Assembly: GCA_964346765.1 (NCBI GenBank)
Contig: CAYFWB010000005.1
Coordinates: forward strand, 1-64,000
Length of the DNA: 64,000 nucleotides
Source: JBGSPQ01 sp964346765
GTDB taxonomy: Bacteria; Patescibacteriota; Gracilibacteria; UBA1369
Reading direction: 5' to 3'
Below, piece by piece: positions 11,101 to 19,441 of the stretch; position 1 is the first letter of the stretch, and each line of letters starts with the position of its first letter. The notes under the pieces were generated by a model. That model did not search any database, had not been told where the DNA came from, and saw nothing but the letters and a program-made list of their open reading frames with translations. Both the position numbers and the translations under genes were made by a program.

Positions 11101-11221
11101 CATTATGGAAGGCGCGCACGTGATAAATCAAGAAGAGGCGACCGAAGCCAGGAATGCCTCTATAGAAGATAGAATGAACATGACGGCCGAGCTGGTCGAT
11201 AAGGTACAAAACAAATTATAA
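8198..11221 (+). CDS. Giant MoxR-type AAA+ ATPase
   Basis: 1007 residues. A coiled-coil-rich N-terminal part (about 1-310) precedes one AAA+ module: Walker A GDYGTGKT near residue 372, Walker B PLIVDEAN near 512, a sensor-1 WTGN near 560 and a following Arg in DPAAFSRI. The C-terminal 300 residues are helical and of unknown fold. Standard MoxR proteins have about 300-350 residues, so both flanks are unusual. MoxR ATPases remodel or activate partner proteins together with a VWA protein; the VWA gene just upstream is the obvious partner. Substrate unknown. Confidence 0.82.
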   Translation: MHEINKPPLLRDAQIKSENLFSLQAEGVDPSKIEDAVELESDVLMLKFMREEMLSMLDEIRSYTEYETILDSPFFDEENMPLPLKECERMAKNDEISVPEDMDPRIVQKLKNRILVLKHKKMLEDIKQKKQNVSTVLQFEDDLNLMKEDWKLYAKMLIQNLYRQNREMFLSNKEMDQAQVDEAAISRTKGQTRLVLILVKKIIHLNQRIGQILEEGGEQKVLVFIKSIAGKIKEALRNLKNIQQGVKSAKAAKLVTGLYTASETAGMAGLEESEIREIEELEIKMDEELFGEKGKTSDQEKPRAGARELHDDLGNLVNTDTLTAYVNYSRELRHLHTMLTEGRVVETDYVKDIIEQAMPNLTKNPPTVVYFHGDYGTGKTAIAVHISRTRFKKDPIIVAGNKFLEPDRFTEELKIEKMEPNEFLNEQLRQFGKEGKFEEGENMGDMITALIGDKETIVKKIEERRKQEQKLKKLTKAQTDEIKQMVDSTFENQVQGRYVIGAMYRAMKEGIPLIVDEANAITPEVMIAFNDLMTKKVGDKVQVRSAEKEIEVKKGYCVIWTGNTGGRYKSARYNDVDPAAFSRIAPIRVTYLPQSRYKSDLSATFEERLELDKLAEKFMEENGDIEGFRLGSYKKMKEVAKTDQIFQVLMLKLLNNRLGARLLVKKDDPYSVFKELYRLSTAARAIMDVFEETVEDFPQSPELVRWIGSDTAATVKSKLRKTNLTMRGLLDKIVAAYLEDGMAMDLEYYVFKFVKELAQMPEEMAIVYTVMKQHGFFMGDGWNSVNSAGNLKEFHDKLGNFDVLTMPKYEKVDINGDYVSLLKPAGQERDYVLKYFPSMETMQLVFGYLPPRKLQEYQELADINEAEQKKSLNLDTMNEKENQIREALERIKEAFDPKKLYAGQELGTSEDLNEEGERVEKELEIINNMREFNRQAGELKIDDMDYMTSLSYEEYLEVAGKFCDMILNIMEGAHVINQEEATEARNASIEDRMNMTAELVDKVQNKL

Positions 11222-11242
11222 ATTTTTTACCCAATAAACATA

Positions 11243-11449
11243 ATGAAACCAGAAAAAAAAGAATCTCAACAAGATCTTGTACAAGAAGGAGCCGAAGTGG
11301 CGGCAAAAGTAATGGAATCCAACAATGCCGAAATAGTCGAGTTAGAGACAGATGCTTACGGACGTTTCGGCAAACTTGCTGATCGACAAATAGCGGAACT
11401 GGAAGAAGACATTATGGAAGAATGTGGGCCCGAAGATCAATTGCAATAA
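11243..11449 (+). CDS. Small acidic protein, third gene of the VWA/MoxR unit
   Basis: 68 residues, highly acidic, ending in EEDIMEECGPEDQLQ, with no membrane segment. It begins 21 bases after the MoxR gene and ends 9 bases before the PEBP gene, so it is probably co-transcribed. Function unknown; an adaptor or substrate of the ATPase is possible but unsupported. Confidence 0.6.
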   Translation: MKPEKKESQQDLVQEGAEVAAKVMESNNAEIVELETDAYGRFGKLADRQIAELEEDIMEECGPEDQLQ

Positions 11450-11458
11450 CCGGTAAAA

Positions 11459-12070
11459 ATGCTCAACAGATCCATACTATACGGACTAACGTTGATCGTA
11501 TTATTATGTGTTGGAGTGATAATATGGATTTCAACTCTGGCCGAAAATGATAACATAAAAAGGCAACCGTCGATGATTACGCCGTCTTTGACAGAAACGG
11601 CCGACGGTGAAGTATCCATAACCTCAACAAAAATGAAAATAACTAGTAATGTTTTTGAAAATAACCAAAAAATACCTTCCAAATATACCTGTGACGGTGA
11701 AAACGTTAATCCTCCGTTGGCATTTTCCGAAGTACCGGAAGATGCCAGGTCGTTGGCTTTAATAGTAGACGACCCAGACGCGCCAAACGGTGATTGGGTA
11801 CATTGGGTTTTATTTAACATACCGGCGGGCACAACCCATATAGGCGAAAATTCGGTACCGGCGGGCACGCGGGGCACAACAGACTTTGGCAATGCGGGCT
11901 GGGGCGGACCGTGTCCCCCTTCAGGCACGCACCGCTATTACTTCAAACTATTTGCATTAGACACAGAATTGGATTTAGATTCAAGTACCACAAAGGCCGA
12001 ACTGGAAACAGCCATGACAGGTCATATTATAGACAGAACCGAAATAATCGGACTTTATCAGCGCCAATAA
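11459..12070 (+). CDS. Exported PEBP (YbhB/YbcL) family protein
   Basis: Phosphatidylethanolamine-binding-protein fold. An N-terminal hydrophobic segment (ILYGLTLIVLLCVGVII) anchors or exports it, followed by a polar linker and a full PEBP domain with the ligand-pocket motifs DPDAPNGDWVHW and GGPCPPSGTHRY. The bacterial family is widespread and mostly of unknown biochemical function. It follows the small acidic gene by 9 bases and converges on nth. Confidence 0.88.
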   Translation: MLNRSILYGLTLIVLLCVGVIIWISTLAENDNIKRQPSMITPSLTETADGEVSITSTKMKITSNVFENNQKIPSKYTCDGENVNPPLAFSEVPEDARSLALIVDDPDAPNGDWVHWVLFNIPAGTTHIGENSVPAGTRGTTDFGNAGWGGPCPPSGTHRYYFKLFALDTELDLDSSTTKAELETAMTGHIIDRTEIIGLYQRQ

Positions 12071-12133
12071 CAATGTTGCGGTACTGTAAACCATGTAACC
12101 GGTTCGTCATTTGCAATTTTTTTACAGTTTCAA

Positions 12134-12796
12134 CTATTTCGGCCCTATCCATTTACCTTTTACATCAAATTTCCCGTAATAGGGGCACAAATCTTTCAAA
12201 ACACATTTGTCGCAAAGCGGTTTTTGCGACTTGCAAACAGCGCGTCCATGATTGATCAACCAATAGGCCACATCGCCCCAATCTTTCTTTGGTATAATTT
12301 TCATCAAATCCTTTTCAACCTTAACCGCGTCTTTATTTTTGCTCAATCCAAGCCTCCTGGAAAGCCTGCCTACGTGCGTGTCAACCACAATTCCCTCAAC
12401 AATCCCATAAGCGTTATGCAAGACAACATTGGCCGTCTTTCTGGCAACGCCCGGCAGGCTCAGCAACGCTTCCATTTCTTTCGGCACCTCACCCCCGAAT
12501 TTATCAACAATCATTTTACTGGCCGCTCTAATATTTTTAGCTTTATTCCTAAAAAAACCTGTCGACTTGATATCCCTTTCAAGCTCTTCCTGTGAAACAT
12601 CGGCAAAATCCTCAGGCGTAGTGTATTTATTAAACAGCTCCGCCGTAACTTTGTTAACCCTTTCATCCGTACACTGAGCCGAAAGAATCGTTGCCACCAA
12701 CATTTCATGGGGAGTAGCGAAATTCAGCGCAGTTTCAGCGCTCCCCTCCGTTTCTCTGAGTCTCTTTAATAACTGCGCAATGATTTTTTTAGGCAT
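12134..12796 (-). CDS. nth: Endonuclease III (base-excision DNA glycosylase/AP lyase)
   Basis: Removes oxidised pyrimidines and cuts at the abasic site. The helix-hairpin-helix LPGVARKTANVVL carries the catalytic Lys, VVDTHVGRLS carries the catalytic Asp, and the C-terminal Cys set (VC..., LCDKC, LC) fits a 4Fe-4S cluster. About 220 residues, normal length. A GTG lies directly before the ATG at 12796; I chose the ATG. Confidence 0.95.
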   Translation of the reverse strand: MPKKIIAQLLKRLRETEGSAETALNFATPHEMLVATILSAQCTDERVNKVTAELFNKYTTPEDFADVSQEELERDIKSTGFFRNKAKNIRAASKMIVDKFGGEVPKEMEALLSLPGVARKTANVVLHNAYGIVEGIVVDTHVGRLSRRLGLSKNKDAVKVEKDLMKIIPKKDWGDVAYWLINHGRAVCKSQKPLCDKCVLKDLCPYYGKFDVKGKWIGPK

Positions 12797-12875
12797 CACT
12801 AAGGTAGTTCAATTGACTGGCAAAGTATAAATCTTTAATCTTGGTTCGGCAAACAGCAACCCCATCAACGCCCGC

Positions 12876-13541
12876 ATGATCCAATCCAAACTGCAAAAAT
12901 TCGCCGCTTTCATGCATAGATTAAAGTACAGTAAAAGAGTTCTGGTGGTGTTGATAGCGTTGGATATTTTCATGGCCATAGGATCCAATATTGTTGATTG
13001 GCCCATTCTTACATATGTGGATTGGTATTTAATTCCATTTGCCCCTATATGCTCCCTTTACCCACTTACTCTGGCCATCTGGTTTTTCCTTTATTACAAA
13101 GGTTGGAAAATACCCGCTTGGTACACAACATTTATATTTGTAGGCATCGTTGCCTATGGCGTCATGGCGCAAATATATTATCCCGTTTTTATATATTTTG
13201 AAGGCTTACACTGGAATTTGGTTGGTAACATGGTTTGGGTGGCTCTTTACGCCATTCAGGCCCTGATAATTAAGTCGGAACTAAGACCGCTCAAATATTG
13301 GCAGTACGCCATAATAATTTCATATTTCCTGTTTAAAGATTTTTCGGACAGGTATATGGGCACTTTTACGGACGTGATATTCTTTGATTTCACTGAATTT
13401 TCCAAAGACTCTCTTTTTGTTTTGATACTACTCCTACACACATTTTCAATGTCACTGGCCCTAAATCTGGCCTTCAAACACTATAAATACAGAAATCTTA
13501 AACCTGTGCCTCATGAACAGGGCGCGGACTTTATTAATTGA
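12876..13541 (+). CDS. Polytopic membrane protein, possibly DUF1405-like
   Basis: 221 residues with about six hydrophobic helices. The segment WYLIPFAPICSLYPL followed by a helix resembles the conserved start of the DUF1405 (YpjA-like) membrane family, but I am not sure. No SD. Its end overlaps the convergent M23 peptidase gene by 8 bases. Confidence 0.7.
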   Translation: MIQSKLQKFAAFMHRLKYSKRVLVVLIALDIFMAIGSNIVDWPILTYVDWYLIPFAPICSLYPLTLAIWFFLYYKGWKIPAWYTTFIFVGIVAYGVMAQIYYPVFIYFEGLHWNLVGNMVWVALYAIQALIIKSELRPLKYWQYAIIISYFLFKDFSDRYMGTFTDVIFFDFTEFSKDSLFVLILLLHTFSMSLALNLAFKHYKYRNLKPVPHEQGADFIN

Positions 13542-15126
13542 CCGGAGTAAAAGACACCGCTTTGCCCTTCGGCGGCTCGTGGCTAACAAAGTCCGTGTAT
13601 TTTTCAGGTAATGTAAACGGCAGGTTATCCAAAGGTAAATATAGAATCGGATCAACGTACGAACTGCCCTTCATCACTTCAAAATGCAGATGAGGACCTG
13701 TGGTCATCAGTCCGGCTCCTTTTGTACCCGGAGTCCCCCCGCTCAAAGCAATAGATTGCCCCTTATAAACCTTCTCACCGGGTTCAACCAGGAAAGTCGG
13801 TATATGACCGTAGACAGTCATGTATCCGCCTTCATGAGCCAGTATCAAATAACTGTACCCGTAACCGTTGTCTTTGGCTTTATAAACCACACCATCCGCC
13901 GGTGCCTTAATTAATGTTTCCTGCGGCACGCGTATATCGATGGCATTATGCCTTACGCCGAACACAGCAGAATAAGAAGGATCCCTAAAATAAGCGCTTA
14001 TCCCACCTCTGTTACTGACCGGCCAGTCAAAATCAACATAAGCAACATCCTTTGTCGCATTTATAAATTCATAAACCGAAATCTTTTCTCCCGTAAATAG
14101 ATCCTCAAAATCCTCGGGATCAAAATCATCACCAAGTTCCTCCATCTTTTTCTGAATCAATGCCATAGCTTCCCGCAACGCCCGTATGTCCTTTTGAATT
14201 TCCGATTGCTGTTCACGCGATTCAGACAGCATTTCTGTATATATATTCTCTTGGCCCCTTGTTTGCTGTAGCAGATTTTTCTTGGCCTGCTTTTGTATCT
14301 TCAGATTTTTTCGTTCCTTTTCAAGCTGTCGATTGAGCCCTTCCAGTTTCAGTCTTTGCTCATCCGCGTATGCTTGCTCAAATTCAAGTTTTGTTACCAT
14401 TTCTTCAAGTTTATCAAAAAGTTCATGCCCGGTTTGTTCAAGAATATTCAAATATTTGATTTCTTGCAGTTGCTCAGAAACCGCTTTGTCCGAGAGTAAA
14501 AGTTTGGCAATGTTGATTTCCTGTCCGCCTGAAAGAGTGTCGGTAATGGCATTTTCGTGGACATATAAAGTTTCCAGATACTCCATCAACATTGTTTTCT
14601 GGTGCAAAATTTCCACTTCTTTCATTTTAATATCACTGTATAACAGTTTAATTCTGTTCTCTTTTTCGTTAATTTGAACCTTAACATTTTTAATCATATT
14701 CTCGGTATCTCTCATTTGTGATGACAGATTGGCAAGTTGGCCGCTTAAAGAGGTAATAACCTCATGCACGTCGGTAAGCTTCCTTTCGGTATCTACAGTA
14801 TTCGCTTTTACGTCATAGAGTTCCTTTTGTGTGGCCCTTAATTCAGCCTTGATATTTCTCAAAAACTTTTCTCTTTCCTCTTCCTTTGGATTTTTGACTT
14901 CCATCGGCAAATCAAGAGCATAATTATTCGTTTTTATGACATCATCTGAAAATCCATCCGAAATTTGCGCGTGCATAACAGCCGCGTCTGTTATAAATGA
15001 AGAAATCAACACCATCAGCATCAGTATTACCCCACCGCCCACAACCTTCCCGGTTGGCCGACGGGGAAGGTTGGCCAACCGGGAAGGTTGGCCAACCCTG
15101 GGGATAATTTTTCGTTTAAGTTTCAT
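13534..15126 (-). CDS. EnvC-like coiled-coil M23 peptidase
   Basis: Murein hydrolase or hydrolase-activator type. The start is placed at the Met of MKLKRKIIPR; an upstream in-frame ATG would add 21 residues. A short basic cytoplasmic segment is followed by a transmembrane helix (about 30-48), a long coiled coil (about 80-320) and a C-terminal M23/LytM domain with HNAIDIR, YGHIPTF and GPHLHFEV, so the zinc-site histidines appear present. This plan matches proteins that split septal peptidoglycan in cell division. The segment before the helix is encoded partly by a palindromic repeat (15050-15097). Confidence 0.88.
   Translation of the reverse strand: MKLKRKIIPRVGQPSRLANLPRRPTGKVVGGGVILMLMVLISSFITDAAVMHAQISDGFSDDVIKTNNYALDLPMEVKNPKEEEREKFLRNIKAELRATQKELYDVKANTVDTERKLTDVHEVITSLSGQLANLSSQMRDTENMIKNVKVQINEKENRIKLLYSDIKMKEVEILHQKTMLMEYLETLYVHENAITDTLSGGQEINIAKLLLSDKAVSEQLQEIKYLNILEQTGHELFDKLEEMVTKLEFEQAYADEQRLKLEGLNRQLEKERKNLKIQKQAKKNLLQQTRGQENIYTEMLSESREQQSEIQKDIRALREAMALIQKKMEELGDDFDPEDFEDLFTGEKISVYEFINATKDVAYVDFDWPVSNRGGISAYFRDPSYSAVFGVRHNAIDIRVPQETLIKAPADGVVYKAKDNGYGYSYLILAHEGGYMTVYGHIPTFLVEPGEKVYKGQSIALSGGTPGTKGAGLMTTGPHLHFEVMKGSSYVDPILYLPLDNLPFTLPEKYTDFVSHEPPKGKAVSFTPVN
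15050..15097. repeat. Short palindromic repeat GGTTGGCCAACC inside the M23 gene
   Basis: The perfect 12-base palindrome GGTTGGCCAACC occurs at 15069-15080 and 15086-15097, with a degenerate third copy from 15050. The two perfect copies are spaced by 17 bases, so the insertion is not a whole number of codons. It encodes part of the cytoplasmic tail before the membrane helix. Confidence 0.6.
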
Positions 15127-15264
15127 GTAATAATCTTTACAAATCTCTAAATTATACCAAAAATTAGACGTTTTCTCAATTATTATCATTAATTGACTTG
15201 CGCAGTATGGCGTTTTTCAGTAATATGCCTTTGCTCTAAACAGAAAATTGTTAATTGAACAAAT

Positions 15265-15540
15265 ATGGCACATAAAAAAGCAGCAGGATCAACTCAAAAC
15301 GGCCGCGATTCACAATCCAAAAGACTGGGTATTAAAATTTATGGTGGACAAATGGCTGTTGCCGGCAATATTATTGTAAGGCAAAGAGGAACTAAGTTCA
15401 GACCCGGTAAGAATGTTGGCATGGGCAACGATCACACACTGTTCGCACGCTCTAACGGCAAAGTTAAATTTCAGCAAAAAAAGATTAAAAAATATGACGG
15501 ACGCGTTTTTAAAGAAAAACTCGTAAACGTTGTAGGATAA
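15265..15540 (+). CDS. rpmA: 50S ribosomal protein L27
   Basis: Large-subunit protein near the peptidyl-transferase centre. The 91-residue sequence has the family signature (MAHKKAAGSTQNGRDS and the RQRGTKFRPG region) and starts directly with the mature-type sequence, with no cleavable N-terminal extension of the Firmicute type. There is no SD. L21 (rplU) is not adjacent, unlike the usual rplU-rpmA arrangement. Confidence 0.97.
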   Translation: MAHKKAAGSTQNGRDSQSKRLGIKIYGGQMAVAGNIIVRQRGTKFRPGKNVGMGNDHTLFARSNGKVKFQQKKIKKYDGRVFKEKLVNVVG

Positions 15541-15546
15541 ACATAA

Positions 15547-16245
15547 ATGGGGGATTTAGAATTTTTTGGTGGGCTCGATACGGGCGGTGAATCATTTGAT
15601 CCCGCCGCTTTTGAGCGTTTCAAAGCACGTATGAAAAAGGCGGCCGCACAGCTTAAGGCACTGCAGAAAACCGAACAAAAGCAGAAGAAAACAGAAGACG
15701 AACTTATTAAAATTTTGATCAAATTCATTAAGTCGGGCAAAAAGAAAGACCAGCTGATTTTGGTAACGCGCCTTCTTGAAATGAACGTTTCGGCCGGACT
15801 CATCGTCGCCCTTTTATTGATTTCAAATGCTGAAATCAGAGAAGAGCTAAAAATTAATCTGCTGCCGCCCGCGATAAAAGAGATACAACAGGGTGTTGTG
15901 GAAGAAACTTTTTCCGGTGATACAAGCCTTCCCGATGTCTACATCGGGGACGAAGTACTGCCATTAAAAATAAAAATCACGATAGCCAACTGGATTAATG
16001 AAATCACAAAGAAAGTAAACGACCATCCGCACAAAGTGATAAAAACCCTTTTGGATGATGAAGAAGTAATTCAGTTGTCCGCTGTCCAACTGGGTGCTTT
16101 TTGTTTAAGAGATTTTCTTGAACAAAACCGGATTCCTTTTAAATATGATCAGATAAAGGATTTTGTAAGTTTTTTCTTATCCGACATTATAAAAAAAACC
16201 GCAAAAGACCTGGAAAATAGAAAGGAACTCAAAGAAGGAGAATAG
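15547..16245 (+). CDS. Cytoplasmic protein of unknown function co-transcribed with rpmA
   Basis: 232 residues, starting 6 bases after the rpmA stop without an SD. An N-terminal Gly/Asp-rich stretch is followed by a lysine-rich helix (KKAAAQLKALQKTEQKQ) and an alpha-helical body with a hydrophobic patch (SAGLIVALLLIS). No catalytic motif is visible. Tight coupling to L27 suggests a ribosome-linked role, as inference only. Confidence 0.7.
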   Translation: MGDLEFFGGLDTGGESFDPAAFERFKARMKKAAAQLKALQKTEQKQKKTEDELIKILIKFIKSGKKKDQLILVTRLLEMNVSAGLIVALLLISNAEIREELKINLLPPAIKEIQQGVVEETFSGDTSLPDVYIGDEVLPLKIKITIANWINEITKKVNDHPHKVIKTLLDDEEVIQLSAVQLGAFCLRDFLEQNRIPFKYDQIKDFVSFFLSDIIKKTAKDLENRKELKEGE

Positions 16246-16336
16246 AAATACGATCCAAGAATTCTTGAATTGACTCTTAGTCGATCCTACTTTAACTTTA
16301 AAATCGCAAATTGACTGCAGTACGCAATGTTAAGTT

Positions 16337-17167
16337 ATGAACATAACTGTTACAGGGGCGACAATAATAACAATTTTTAATTTGATTCACTGCATGGGAG
16401 CTAATACCTGTGAAGACAATTATAGCGCGCGTGGAAGACAATCTTGGCTGATGGCATCGACGATTTTGCAAACAAGCGATACCGCAAATCCATTTCAGAC
16501 AGTTTCCGCCGAAAAAGATAGATCTTTTGACCCATTGGCTCATATAATCGGCCGTGCCATCCCCAAAGAAACACGATTAAATATACCTTTCACAGCCCAA
16601 GCACCGCGTCAAAACTGGAATCCACCATATAATGAAGCATGCGAAGAAGCATCTTTAATAATGGCCGAATACTACTTAAGAGGACAAACGCTAACACCGC
16701 AGACGGCCGACCGGGCCATTCAATACCTGATAAGTAAAGAGACGGAAAAAGGATGGGGGATAGATATTTCGGCTTTGCAGACAGGAATGCTAGCAAAAAG
16801 CCTTTTTAACAGAAACTACAAAATATATCAGGGGCCCACGGTTACCAAAAATAACATCAAATTACTGCTTTCGGCCGATTATCCGGTAATAGTACCGGTC
16901 GCGGGCAGGGAACTTAATAACCCCAATTTCCGGGGTAATGGTCCTCCGTACCACATGATCGTTTTAACAGGTTACGATAAAGATAATTTCTACGCGCACG
17001 ATCCGGGAACTAAGTTTGGCATGCACTATAAATATCCGCAACAAACTCTTTTGGATGCCATCCATGAATGGACTGGCAGTAAAAGCACTGTAAAAGAAGG
17101 ACAAAAAACCATCCTGATTATTCAGGATGGCCAGATTAACAACTACGTAGCCGCGTACGGTTTCTAA
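16337..17167 (+). CDS. C39-like cysteine peptidase, probably exported
   Basis: 276 residues. Papain-like C39_2 family pattern: Cys in NEACEEAS (about residue 102), His in PYHMIVLTGYD (about 206) and the following AHDPG motif. The first 25 residues are hydrophobic enough to be a signal peptide or anchor, but the start is uncertain. Such domains occur in secreted peptidases and in bacteriocin-processing transporters; no transporter gene is nearby, so a stand-alone secreted hydrolase is more likely. Confidence 0.78.
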   Translation: MNITVTGATIITIFNLIHCMGANTCEDNYSARGRQSWLMASTILQTSDTANPFQTVSAEKDRSFDPLAHIIGRAIPKETRLNIPFTAQAPRQNWNPPYNEACEEASLIMAEYYLRGQTLTPQTADRAIQYLISKETEKGWGIDISALQTGMLAKSLFNRNYKIYQGPTVTKNNIKLLLSADYPVIVPVAGRELNNPNFRGNGPPYHMIVLTGYDKDNFYAHDPGTKFGMHYKYPQQTLLDAIHEWTGSKSTVKEGQKTILIIQDGQINNYVAAYGF

Positions 17168-17173
17168 AAAAAA

Positions 17174-17251
17174 TGGGGTGGCCTATGGGGGTCGAACCCA
17201 CGACCTTCGGAGCCACAATCCGACGCTCTAACCAACTGAGCTAAGGCCACC
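17174..17251 (-). tRNA. tRNA-His (anticodon GTG)
   Basis: The minus strand folds as a complete cloverleaf: acceptor GTGGCCT/AGGCCAC, anticodon stem TCGGA/TCCGA around the loop TTGTGGC (anticodon GTG) and a T-arm with TTCGACC. A G lies at position -1 opposite C73, the histidine identity pair, and CCA is encoded at 17174-17176. Confidence 0.96.
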
Positions 17252-17474
17252 ACAAAGAGCCCATACATTATAAAGGCGAAGCTGATTTTATCAAGGGCTT
17301 GTTATGTATAATAATAATAATAAACAAGTTCCACTCTCTAAAAGAACTTGTTACACCTTACAAAAAGTCATTAATAAAAAATCCGCATACTCCAAGCCAC
17401 CCCCCGGCTTGCAGGGGATGACTACGGATCTTAGGAGTACTAACGCCCTAGAAAAGCCTCAATATCCTAAAGTT

Positions 17475-18347
17475 TTAAATAATGAAAAATTTGTCCAGAC
17501 TATACGGTAGAACCGTAACATCATAATTTCTCAAATTCACGTTCATTCTCGCTATTTGCTGCGTTCCATTTTGGAACTCCTTTCCATCGAACACCTCGTT
17601 TTTTAAATAATTATATTTTTGTTTTAAGACGTCGTTGTATAACGCCAATTTTTTAAATTCAGTACCGTGTAATATATAGTAAGCATAACTCTCTGCAAAA
17701 TCTTCAAATGGATCAGTCATAGCGTACCCGGATACAAAATCCATCTTTTCCGCATTCTTTTTCATCTTATCTTCTCTGAGCCAGCTGATGTTGTAAAATT
17801 CTATACTTTTGTCATCCAGATAAACTCTGTTGTCGCCATCATTATAAGCACTTGCTCCCGCCTCATAATTGCCGTCCATGACTCCCGTATCCATAACATG
17901 TCCCATTTCATGAACCAGTACGGCTACCAATTCTTCATCCGTTACATTCTGACATCTTAGAATAACAGTGTTGCCTCCTCCCAGACCCCGTCTTCCCGAG
18001 TCGGAAAAGTATAACGTAAGATGTTCAAGGTGTTGAACAGGTTCGTCTGGCAGACTTTTCAAGCTCTTATACACAAGTGACTTGCAGTGATTCAAAGATC
18101 GTGGGTTACCATCGCTCCCCGGTAAATACTCACTTCCTGGATGAAGTTCTACTCCTAACTGGTTAAACTTCGTTATTGAATCTTCTCCTTCCAGTCCAGC
18201 AAACTGATTATACTCAAATCCGGCTCGCTTTTCAAGATAATCCTGATTAAAGTATTGATTAAGGTATGAGTCTGTGTTCAAATTTATCCCAATGATAAAA
18301 GAGAACAAAAGGCTAAAATTAAAAAAGGTGATAGTTGATTTCTTCAT
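17475..18347 (-). CDS. Secreted zinc metallopeptidase (HExxH)
   Basis: 290 residues with a signal peptide (MKKSTITFFNFSLLFSFIIG), the zinc motif HEMGH near residue 146 and a downstream EDFAESYAYY whose Glu fits a third zinc ligand, as in gluzincin-type peptidases resembling the anthrax-lethal-factor-like group. No clear propeptide or anchor is visible. The family assignment is uncertain but a secreted zinc peptidase is well supported. The 224 bases between this gene and tRNA-His hold only A/T-rich sequence. Confidence 0.78.
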   Translation of the reverse strand: MKKSTITFFNFSLLFSFIIGINLNTDSYLNQYFNQDYLEKRAGFEYNQFAGLEGEDSITKFNQLGVELHPGSEYLPGSDGNPRSLNHCKSLVYKSLKSLPDEPVQHLEHLTLYFSDSGRRGLGGGNTVILRCQNVTDEELVAVLVHEMGHVMDTGVMDGNYEAGASAYNDGDNRVYLDDKSIEFYNISWLREDKMKKNAEKMDFVSGYAMTDPFEDFAESYAYYILHGTEFKKLALYNDVLKQKYNYLKNEVFDGKEFQNGTQQIARMNVNLRNYDVTVLPYSLDKFFII

Positions 18348-18507
18348 TTCTATGTAAATGGTCGCCTTGACCGTTATTAAGAAATACCTTTTTTATTTTT
18401 GGTTTTTATTTTAAAGATCAGAATGAAGGAGCGAATAATAGCAGAAATAAATAATATGTCAATAGTTATATTTAGGGTAATGTAAAGCAGATGGAATTTT
18501 ATGTATG

Positions 18508-18597
18508 GCAAAGAGGGGATACCGAGTCGTTAGTGGGTATACGTTTTGCGCATCCCAACTAAGAAACTCATAAGATATCCCCGATACCCCTCTCTGC
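18508..18597 (-). terminator. Hairpin at the end of GC-rich island A
   Basis: An 11-base stem (18587-18597 with 18508-18518, one G-U pair) encloses about 68 bases. It lies just after the lipoprotein gene at 18623-19441. No U-tract follows. A structured end without a U-tract recurs at the other three GC-rich islands. Confidence 0.4.
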
Positions 18598-18622
18598 TCA
18601 AGAGGACGAGACAGCATTAAAA

Positions 18623-19441
18623 CTAAGCCGTTCGCCTTCCAAGCCTGCTGGCCGCGCCGATCAACACGGCCGCCACCACCAGGATAAGAATAAAAGTGAC
18701 AAAGGCACTGCCGGCAGCACCCAGGACCAGCATGCGGTACATTTGGGCAAACAGATACACTCCAAACACTACAACCGGCCCGGTCACGAGGGCGAACTTT
18801 CCCGACTCGTTGTCTGTGAAAAGGCCCCAAAGAAAGAGAAGAGCACCGGGGACAATCAGCACGCCCCAGACCCAGGGGGTAAGGGCGTTAATATCCGCGT
18901 CGCTGACCAGGTTGAGCATAAAAACGCCCCATCCTGTCAAAGCGATACCCTCAATCAACTTCTCACTGCGCCCGGTGATCACACCGGGGATCAGAAATAT
19001 GGCCATGGGCCCGGGGAGCATTATGCCCAAGGCCAAAAGGACCCACGCTGTCCCGTAGCGGACAGTAGCGGACGCTTTCCTTGCGACCTGCTCCACCGCG
19101 TTCAAGGGAGAGGTCTCCGTAACCTCAGCCTCTTCGCGCAGTTTCATTTGGCCCAGGCCATTCTCGCCCGTTCTAATCGGGCGAACTTCACCGTCCTCGC
19201 TAACCACCAAAGGCTGGGCGAGGGTGGTGGCCGGCCCCATACGCGTTTTGGCCGCCACGGCACCTGTCGCCGTCGGTCGCGCCGCGCCGGCGTCCACCGC
19301 GGGCCTATACTCCGGCGGATCGCCCTTTTGAAAGGGCTGACCACGGGGCGGTTCGCTACCGCAACCGGAAAGCGTCACCACCAAAAAGAAAGTCAACACA
19401 AACCCCATACAAAAACTAACGCACATGCCTACCTTTTTCAT
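18623..19441 (-). CDS. Lipoprotein with polytopic membrane domain (GC-rich island A)
   Basis: 272 residues. The lipoprotein signal ends in the lipobox TLSGC (Cys about 27). A Pro/Ala-rich linker follows, then about five hydrophobic helices (for example WVWGVLIVPGALLFLWGLF). A lipid anchor followed by a polytopic domain is unusual. A strong SD (GGAGG) precedes the ATG, unlike the AT-rich neighbours, and base composition is clearly GC-richer than the genes on either side. I do not recognise the family. Transfer from a GC-richer genome is likely. Confidence 0.78.
   Translation of the reverse strand: MKKVGMCVSFCMGFVLTFFLVVTLSGCGSEPPRGQPFQKGDPPEYRPAVDAGAARPTATGAVAAKTRMGPATTLAQPLVVSEDGEVRPIRTGENGLGQMKLREEAEVTETSPLNAVEQVARKASATVRYGTAWVLLALGIMLPGPMAIFLIPGVITGRSEKLIEGIALTGWGVFMLNLVSDADINALTPWVWGVLIVPGALLFLWGLFTDNESGKFALVTGPVVVFGVYLFAQMYRMLVLGAAGSAFVTFILILVVAAVLIGAASRLGRRTA

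Noticed and set aside
17304..17510. 68-codon frame next to tRNA-His
   Set aside because: Low-complexity Asn-rich start, no promoter or SD, and it overlaps the end of the metallopeptidase gene on the other strand.
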